Assembly (NCBI GenBank): GCA_007118095.1 | Contig: SKSF01000082.1 | Coordinates: 1-56,476 of the forward strand | DNA length: 56,476 nt | Origin: Dehalococcoidia bacterium | GTDB lineage: Bacteria > Chloroflexota > Dehalococcoidia > Tepidiformales > Tepidiformaceae | Direction: 5' to 3' | Shown here: positions 51,734-56,476 of the stretch, piece after piece | How the letters are laid out: the number at the start of each line of letters is the position of its first letter | Numbering within the stretch: position 1 is the stretch's first letter | The notes under the pieces: model-generated | The model's input: only the letters and a program-made list of their open reading frames with translations | Database searches by the model: none | What the model was told of the DNA's origin: nothing | Made by a program: the position numbers and the translations under genes

Positions 51734-52705
51734 TCACTTGTAGAGGTCGGCAGCTTCGGCAAGCGAGGCGGCGACCTGTTCGCGGAGTTCGGGCGGGCTC
51801 ACGACGCATGCTTCGGGGCCCCAGCTCCTGACCCACGGGACAAATTCGAGCAGACTCGGCAGGCGGACCTGGAAACGGACGCCACCGTCGGCGAGTTGAG
51901 TAAGGGTCTGCGACGTGTGCCAGTTGGTCTCGGCGACACGCCGGGCCACACCGGGCGAGAAGTCCACGGTGATGTCGTATTCTTCGTCACCATCGAAGAC
52001 GACGCCCCAGCTATTGGCGAGGCGCTTCTTAATCGCGGGCAATTCCTGTGGCTCGAAGGAGTCATCGCTGGCGGCTGCCTTGACGATGCGGTCGAGCTTG
52101 AAGGTGCGGACTTCGCCATGCTCGTGGCTGAAGCCAATCACGTAGATTCCCGCCCCGAAGGGGGCCGGTTCGATGAGATACGGGTCCAACCCTGTCCAAA
52201 CCTCTTTGCCCGCGCGTATGGAGTGGTACCGGATCGCGACCGACTTGCCGTTCGCCCAGCCGCTTGTGAGCTGGCGAAGCACTTCGACCTGCTGCTCGTC
52301 GACCGGGGCAGCCGAGATCTCCTCGGCTGTACTGCGGATCTCGCGGCTGACGGCGGCGTAGGGCATGGCTTCGGCCAGTTTGTGAAGGGCATTCTGTGCG
52401 TCGGGGTCGCTATTGTCCGAATGGCGTGCGATGAGCCGGGCAGCGAGAAGGAGCGCGCGGGTTTCCTGCACGTTGAAGCGGATGGGATTGAGGACGACCG
52501 AACCGGGTGCAATGCGATACCGCCTGCCCTGGACCAGCAGCGGCACGCGCCATTCGCTTTCGATGGCGGCGAGGTCGCGCTGAATGGTGCGCTTGCTGAA
52601 GCCGACCTTCTCGGAGATCTCAGCGACCGTGAGTCCCTTCGGGTACTGCTCGAGCAGGAAGACGATCCTGCCAAGCCGTGTTGCGCGCTTGGTTTGTTCG
52701 CTCAT
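51734..52705 (-). CDS. WYL-domain transcriptional regulator (HTH_11)
   Basis: 323 aa. The N-terminal winged helix contains LTVAEISEKVGFSKRTIQRDL, a middle helical region follows, and a WYL-type ligand-binding domain spans about 150-225 (AIRYHSIRAGKEVWTGLDPYLIEP). A WCX-like C-terminus ends VVSPPELREQVAASL. WYL proteins sense small molecules or nucleic acids. It heads the minus-strand group of M24, S9, transglutaminase-like and rhodanese genes, so it may control them. GGAGGTG precedes the ATG, and two tandem repeats lie just upstream. Confidence 0.92.
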   Translation of the reverse strand: MSEQTKRATRLGRIVFLLEQYPKGLTVAEISEKVGFSKRTIQRDLAAIESEWRVPLLVQGRRYRIAPGSVVLNPIRFNVQETRALLLAARLIARHSDNSDPDAQNALHKLAEAMPYAAVSREIRSTAEEISAAPVDEQQVEVLRQLTSGWANGKSVAIRYHSIRAGKEVWTGLDPYLIEPAPFGAGIYVIGFSHEHGEVRTFKLDRIVKAAASDDSFEPQELPAIKKRLANSWGVVFDGDEEYDITVDFSPGVARRVAETNWHTSQTLTQLADGGVRFQVRLPSLLEFVPWVRSWGPEACVVSPPELREQVAASLAEAADLYK

Positions 52706-52717
52706 TGCACCTCCTTC

Positions 52718-52753
52718 TCATGTGTGTGGTGGGGCTCATGTGTGTAGTGGGGG
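52718..52753. repeat. Tandem 18-base direct repeat upstream of the WYL regulator
   Basis: TCATGTGTGTGGTGGGGC (52718-52735) is followed at once by TCATGTGTGTAGTGGGGG (52736-52753), 16 of 18 identical. The pair starts 12 bases above the WYL start codon, just above the ribosome binding site. It may be a paired operator for autoregulation or a leader RNA element. Confidence 0.8.
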
Positions 52754-52913
52754 CGTGGACGTTTTGGCGGGGAAGGGAAGGCAACGCTACGCGATAAGTG
52801 CGACAAACCATGTCGCGTTCAGCAAAGTCAGACTACTTGAAATCATCGGTGAATTATCCGCGTATCCAACCGCAATGAGACCGCGTGCGCAACATCCCGT
52901 AGGATCCGGGGAC

Positions 52914-53426
52914 ATGGGCGATGTGGAAGATCTTGGCCAGCTCAGCCTGGTTGCGGGCGAGGCGATTGGACAGCCGGGGCAACGGCGATTCCGCCTCTGC
53001 ATGCTCGGGGCCGACAGGGCAGCCGCCTGCTGGATGGAAAAAGAACAGCTTGCCGCGCTTGGCGAAGCTATCGAACAGGCGTTACGGGACCAGGGATTCG
53101 AGTACCGGCCGCCAGCCCCGGATGACGCACCGACCGAGCCACCGTTCCCGCTAAACCCGGAAATCGAGTTCCGTACCGGGCGGCTCTCGGTCGGGCTGGA
53201 CCCTGACGGTCAGATGCTATTCGTCACCGCCGGGGACGCCGGGGAACCCGACGACCCGGAGAGCGTAGAGGTACGCGGTGCCTTCAGTTATGTGCAGGGA
53301 CACGAGCTCGCCGAACAGATCAAGGAAGTGGTGGCGGCCGGGCGTCAGCCCTGCCCGCTTTGCAAGGCACCGATGGACCCAAGCGGGCACATGTGTGTGA
53401 AGCGGAATGGCCACCAGTCCCACTGA
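52914..53426 (+). CDS. DUF3090-family protein
   Basis: 170 aa. The start MGDVEDLGQ precedes the family feature AIGQPGQRRFRLCML; the core LNPEIEFRTGRLSVGLDPD and the C-terminal zinc-finger-like CPLCKAPMDPSGHMC are also typical. The family is known from Actinobacteria and Chloroflexota, often beside a histidine-phosphatase and a kinase-like gene, and its function is unproven. Neither usual partner is present here; pfkA follows after 77 bases. Confidence 0.85.
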   Translation: MGDVEDLGQLSLVAGEAIGQPGQRRFRLCMLGADRAAACWMEKEQLAALGEAIEQALRDQGFEYRPPAPDDAPTEPPFPLNPEIEFRTGRLSVGLDPDGQMLFVTAGDAGEPDDPESVEVRGAFSYVQGHELAEQIKEVVAAGRQPCPLCKAPMDPSGHMCVKRNGHQSH

Positions 53427-53461
53427 CGCACGGGGGCTCGAATTCGGGCAAACTAACGAGC

Positions 53462-53487
53462 ATCACCGGGGGCCGGTGATCTATACG
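53462..53487 (+). promoter_or_regulatory. Inverted repeat and -10 element before pfkA
   Basis: ATCACCGG (53462-53469), GGG, CCGGTGAT (53473-53480) is a perfect 8-bp inverted repeat. It is followed one base later by TATACG (53482-53487), a likely -10. The repeat would fill the spacer between -35 and -10, so it may be a repressor site; a -35 was not recognised. Confidence 0.5.
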
Positions 53488-53503
53488 TGCAAAGGATGAG
53501 TGC

Positions 53504-54475
53504 ATGCGCCGAATAGGAGTCCTGACGAGCGGCGGTGACGCGCCCGGGATGAACGCGGCGATCCGTGCGGTGGAGCGGTCGGCGAGCAGGCGGCGGATCG
53601 AGGTGGTGGGATACATCGACGGGTATAACGGGCTCGTCAATGACGACCGCACGACGCTAACGGATCGGACGGTGGGGAACGTGATCCAGCGCGGGGGCAC
53701 GTTCCTCGGGACTTCACGCTGCCCGGAGTTCCGCGAGCCTGAAGGCCGGGCGCGTGCCGCAGAGAACATGCGGAAGGCGAGGGTGGACGGGCTGGTCGTA
53801 GTTGGCGGTGATGGGAGCTTCAAGGGCGCGCTTGCACTTTCCGAAGAGCACGACATACCGGTCGTGGGCATCCCCGGGACGATCGACAACGATGTTTGGG
53901 GGACGGAAGAGACGCTGGGGTTCGACACCGCAGTCAACGCGGCGATGCGGGCAATCGACCAGGTGCGCGACACGAGCGAGTCGACGGGAATGATGTTCTT
54001 CGTTGAAGTAATGGGGCGCAGCTCGGGGGCCATCGCGCTGCACACTGCGGTGGCAGCGGGCGCGGTGGGCGTACTGGTACCGGAGTCCCACAGCGATATC
54101 TGGCAGCTTGCAGAGCGGGTCGAGTCATCGGCGGCACGCGGCAAGCGGTCGCACATCATCGTGGTCGCCGAGGGTGACGAGGCCGGCGGCGCTTTCGGGG
54201 TGGCCGAACGATTTCGCGAGGTGCTGGACTTTCCGCACCGCGTGGTGGTGCTCGGACACATCCAGCGCGGTGGCGCCCCAACGACCCGTGACCGGGTGAT
54301 TGCCTCGCAGTCGGGTGCGCTGGCAGCACAGGCGCTGGCCGACGGGCGATGGAACGTGATGATCGGCATGCAGGGGATGCGGCCCGTCGAGGTGCCACTG
54401 GCGGAGGTCGTCGAGCACCAGGCGCCACCAGCCGATTACGGGCTGCTGCAACTCGCGCAGGACCTGGCCGGGTAG
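53504..54475 (+). CDS. pfkA: ATP-dependent 6-phosphofructokinase
   Basis: Glycolytic enzyme, 323 aa. It has LTSGGDAPGMNAAIR at the N-terminus, GGDGSFKGA (the Gly in GGDG is typical of ATP- rather than PPi-dependent forms), the catalytic PGTIDND, and MGRSSGAIALHTAVA with GHIQRGG. The start follows a short AAGGAT-type ribosome binding site. No other glycolytic genes are near. Confidence 0.95.
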   Translation: MRRIGVLTSGGDAPGMNAAIRAVERSASRRRIEVVGYIDGYNGLVNDDRTTLTDRTVGNVIQRGGTFLGTSRCPEFREPEGRARAAENMRKARVDGLVVVGGDGSFKGALALSEEHDIPVVGIPGTIDNDVWGTEETLGFDTAVNAAMRAIDQVRDTSESTGMMFFVEVMGRSSGAIALHTAVAAGAVGVLVPESHSDIWQLAERVESSAARGKRSHIIVVAEGDEAGGAFGVAERFREVLDFPHRVVVLGHIQRGGAPTTRDRVIASQSGALAAQALADGRWNVMIGMQGMRPVEVPLAEVVEHQAPPADYGLLQLAQDLAG

Positions 54476-54513
54476 CGGCTCATCGAACGGTTGCGCCAGA
54501 AAGGAAACAGGAG

Positions 54514-54996
54514 ATGACGGAAACGATGCCGGCGGAAGGCGAGGCAGCACCTTCGTTCCAGGCACAGGACCAACAGGGGAATACGGTGAGCCTGAAGGAG
54601 CTCGACGGGCGATGGGTCGTGCTCTATTTCTATCCGAAGGACGATACACCGGGGTGCACCAAGGAAGCGTGCAATTTCCGGGATAACCATGGCGCGCTGC
54701 AGGGGCAGGGCGCCGTGGTGCTGGGGGTGAGTGGCGGCACCGAGCGGTCGCACGCGAAGTTCGCGGAGAAGTACGAGCTGCCGTTTCCGCTACTGGTCGA
54801 TGCGGACAACAGCATCGCCCGGGCGTATGGTGCCTGGGGCAAGAAGAAGATGTTTGGCAAGGAATACGAGGGCATCACACGTTCGACTTTCGTCATCGAC
54901 CCGCAGGGCAAGGTGGCCAAGGCCTGGCCGAAAGTGAAGCCCGACCAGCACGGCGAAGAGGTGCTCAACTGGCTGCGAACGAACGCGTCGAACTGA
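54514..54996 (+). CDS. bcp: Peroxiredoxin, Bcp/PrxQ type
   Basis: Thiol peroxidase of 160 aa. The peroxidatic and resolving Cys are both in TPGCTKEACNFRD, four residues apart, as in atypical 2-Cys Bcp. YFYPKDDTPGCT and FVIDPQGKVAKAW are also typical. The start has AAGGAAACAGGAG upstream. It lies 38 bases after pfkA. Confidence 0.95.
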   Translation: MTETMPAEGEAAPSFQAQDQQGNTVSLKELDGRWVVLYFYPKDDTPGCTKEACNFRDNHGALQGQGAVVLGVSGGTERSHAKFAEKYELPFPLLVDADNSIARAYGAWGKKKMFGKEYEGITRSTFVIDPQGKVAKAWPKVKPDQHGEEVLNWLRTNASN

Positions 54997-55022
54997 TCGC
55001 GGACTTTCCACACCGGGGAAGC

Positions 55023-56476
55023 ATGCGGGGGCGTGCAGGTTGCGTCGCAGCGGATCACACCCTGGCCGCAGGCACGGGATACCGGGTGCTCCGCGCAGGC
55101 GGGACTGGAGCGGATGCAGCCATCGCGATGGCCGCCGTCATGACCGTTGTGCAGCCACACTATTCGCATATCGGCGGCGATGCGTTCGCCGTGACGTACC
55201 GGCGGTCGGATGGACATGTGCAGGCGCTCAACAGCTCGGGGCCATCGCCGGCAGGCTGGGATGTCGAGGCGGCCCGGCAGCAGGGGGAGGTCCCCACCGA
55301 TGGGGCGCAGGCGGTCACAGTGCCGGGGTGCGTTGGGGGGTGGTGGGCCCTGCACGAGGACGGCGGGAAGCTGCCGTGGGCTGCGCTTTTCGAGGACGCC
55401 ATCATGCTGGCGCGCGACGGGTTCCCAGCGACGCGCGGACTGGAGCGCGCGGCCGCTTCGTGGCCGGGGCGCGGGATTGGGAGCGGGTACTTCGACAAGA
55501 CGTTCGGGCATGTGACGGGCAACGAAGGCGCGCAGGTGGTGCAGCCGGCCCTCGCGGCGACCCTTGAAACCATCGCGCGGGAAGGGGCGGCCGGCTTCTA
55601 CGGGGGCGGAGTCGCCGAGGCGTGCCTGCGGACGCTGCAACAGGACGGGGGAGCGCACGACGCAAGAGACTGGCGCTCACCAGCTCGGCGGGAAGAGCCG
55701 CTGCAGGTGGCGTTCCGGGGTCACACCGTTCACATCCAGCCGCCACCGTCGCGCGGGCTGGTGCTGGCGCTTGCGTTGCAGGCATACGAGGCGGCGCTGA
55801 CAGGAGGGGTCGATTCGATCGCGACATCGCAGTTCCGGGCGCTGGAGCACGCATTCGACCGGGTGAACGCGGAGGCAGGCGACCCGACCGTGGTGGACTT
55901 CGACGGCTACCGCTTCCTCGAGGAGCGGCAGGCCACCAACGAGCCCGTGACGCCCCGCGCCGACGGGGACACGACGTATCTGCTCGCCGTCGACACCGAG
56001 GGGAACGCTGTCTCGTTTATCCAATCAGTGTTCGAACCGTGGGGGAGCGGCCTCTGGTGCCCGGAGACAGGTATCCTGTTCAACAACCGGGCAGCGGGGT
56101 TCACGCTGCAGCGGGGGCATCCGAACGACGCCGCTCCCGGGAAGCGACCGATGCACACACTGCATTCCTACCTTGTGACGGATTCGGCAAGCGGCGAACT
56201 GCGGCTGGTGGGTGGCGCGCCAGGCGCGCACCGGCAGCCAACGACGAACCTGCAGATGATCGACGCGGTGCTGCGACAGGGGATGGACCCGCAAGATGCA
56301 CTCGACCTGCCGCGATGGTCGGTGGGCTCGCGGTGGAACGGCACGAGCACGGTGGAACTGGAATCCCGGCCGGGGAGCGAGCTGGCGAAGGAATTCGAGC
56401 GGAACGGGATCATCGTGCGGCCGGAGGCGGGGTGGCACGGCAAGATGGGCCGAGCGTCACTCGCAACGGCCAGCGA
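55023..56476 (+). CDS. Gamma-glutamyltransferase-family protein (3' end beyond the window)
   Basis: Open from 55023 to the edge (484 complete codons). It starts with RGRAGCVAADHTLAAG and LRAGGTGADAAIAMAAV, the family N-terminus. The auto-cleavage site is DTTYLLAVD; Thr317 would be the N-terminal nucleophile of the small subunit. GSGLWCPETGILFNNRAAGF and RPMHTLH follow. The classical TTHxS reads TTYLL, so it may belong to the GGT-like acylase group rather than true GGT. There is no signal peptide, hence it is probably cytoplasmic. It follows bcp by 26 bases. Confidence 0.92.
   Translation, partial: MRGRAGCVAADHTLAAGTGYRVLRAGGTGADAAIAMAAVMTVVQPHYSHIGGDAFAVTYRRSDGHVQALNSSGPSPAGWDVEAARQQGEVPTDGAQAVTVPGCVGGWWALHEDGGKLPWAALFEDAIMLARDGFPATRGLERAAASWPGRGIGSGYFDKTFGHVTGNEGAQVVQPALAATLETIAREGAAGFYGGGVAEACLRTLQQDGGAHDARDWRSPARREEPLQVAFRGHTVHIQPPPSRGLVLALALQAYEAALTGGVDSIATSQFRALEHAFDRVNAEAGDPTVVDFDGYRFLEERQATNEPVTPRADGDTTYLLAVDTEGNAVSFIQSVFEPWGSGLWCPETGILFNNRAAGFTLQRGHPNDAAPGKRPMHTLHSYLVTDSASGELRLVGGAPGAHRQPTTNLQMIDAVLRQGMDPQDALDLPRWSVGSRWNGTSTVELESRPGSELAKEFERNGIIVRPEAGWHGKMGRASLATAS

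Overview
The window is GC-rich, densely coded chromosomal DNA from a bacterium that looks like a member of the Chloroflexota. The pointers are the mix of coenzyme-F420-type (LLM) oxidoreductase, DUF3090, CIRCE/HrcA control, RNase J, AccD-AccA fusion and a TatB/TatC pair; an actinobacterium-like relative cannot be excluded from sequence reading alone. There is no prophage, transposon or CRISPR array. The only mobile-element-like gene is a serine recombinase whose catalytic residues are gone. Most genes are housekeeping and sit in tight operons with 1-4 base overlaps.

Layout. 1-2.4 kb (minus): succinyl-CoA ligase beta subunit, a short-chain dehydrogenase and tRNA-Ser(UGA). 2.7-6.6 kb (plus): Crp/Fnr regulator, an unknown small protein, then a perfect CIRCE operator before fmdB-dtd, followed by proS. 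6.7-11.7 kb (plus): nusA-rnpM(ylxR)-infB-rbfA-truB, preceded by a promoter and a leader with a terminator hairpin that competes with an upstream hairpin. 11.7-16.4 kb (minus): HisN-like phosphatase, aldo/keto reductase, two membrane proteins and a HemL-like aminotransferase. 16.5-25.4 kb: mixed-strand metabolic genes (methyltransferase, GNAT proteins, a MoxR-like AAA+ ATPase, ACT protein, M20 peptidase, phosphatase, DAHP synthase, LysM/lytic transglycosylase). 25.4-29 kb (minus): DUF164 zinc-ribbon/coiled-coil protein, degenerate serine recombinase, RNase P RNA and a thioredoxin-TPR protein.

29.1-42.3 kb (plus) is one long run of 14 genes: DUF177-rpmF-fabD-fabG-nusB-acpP-tatB-tatC-TSUP-udg-rnj-ftsK-accDA-TSUP. 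It joins ribosome assembly, fatty-acid synthesis, Tat export, DNA repair, RNA decay and chromosome segregation. 42.3-46.1 kb (minus): LLM oxidoreductase, MarR regulator and a membrane-anchored M1-like metalloprotease. 46.4-52.7 kb: a small zinc-ribbon gene, then a minus-strand cluster of WYL regulator, M24 aminopeptidase, S9 peptidase, transglutaminase-like protein and rhodanese. 52.9 kb to the end (plus): DUF3090, phosphofructokinase, Bcp peroxiredoxin and a gamma-glutamyltransferase cut by the window edge.

The most interesting points are the catalytically dead recombinase in an operon with a DUF164 gene beside rnpB; the fused AccDA whose active-site glycine motifs are altered in both halves; a possible attenuator in the nusA leader; the CIRCE operator in front of fmdB-dtd; and a tandem 18-base repeat in front of the WYL regulator of a peptidase cluster.
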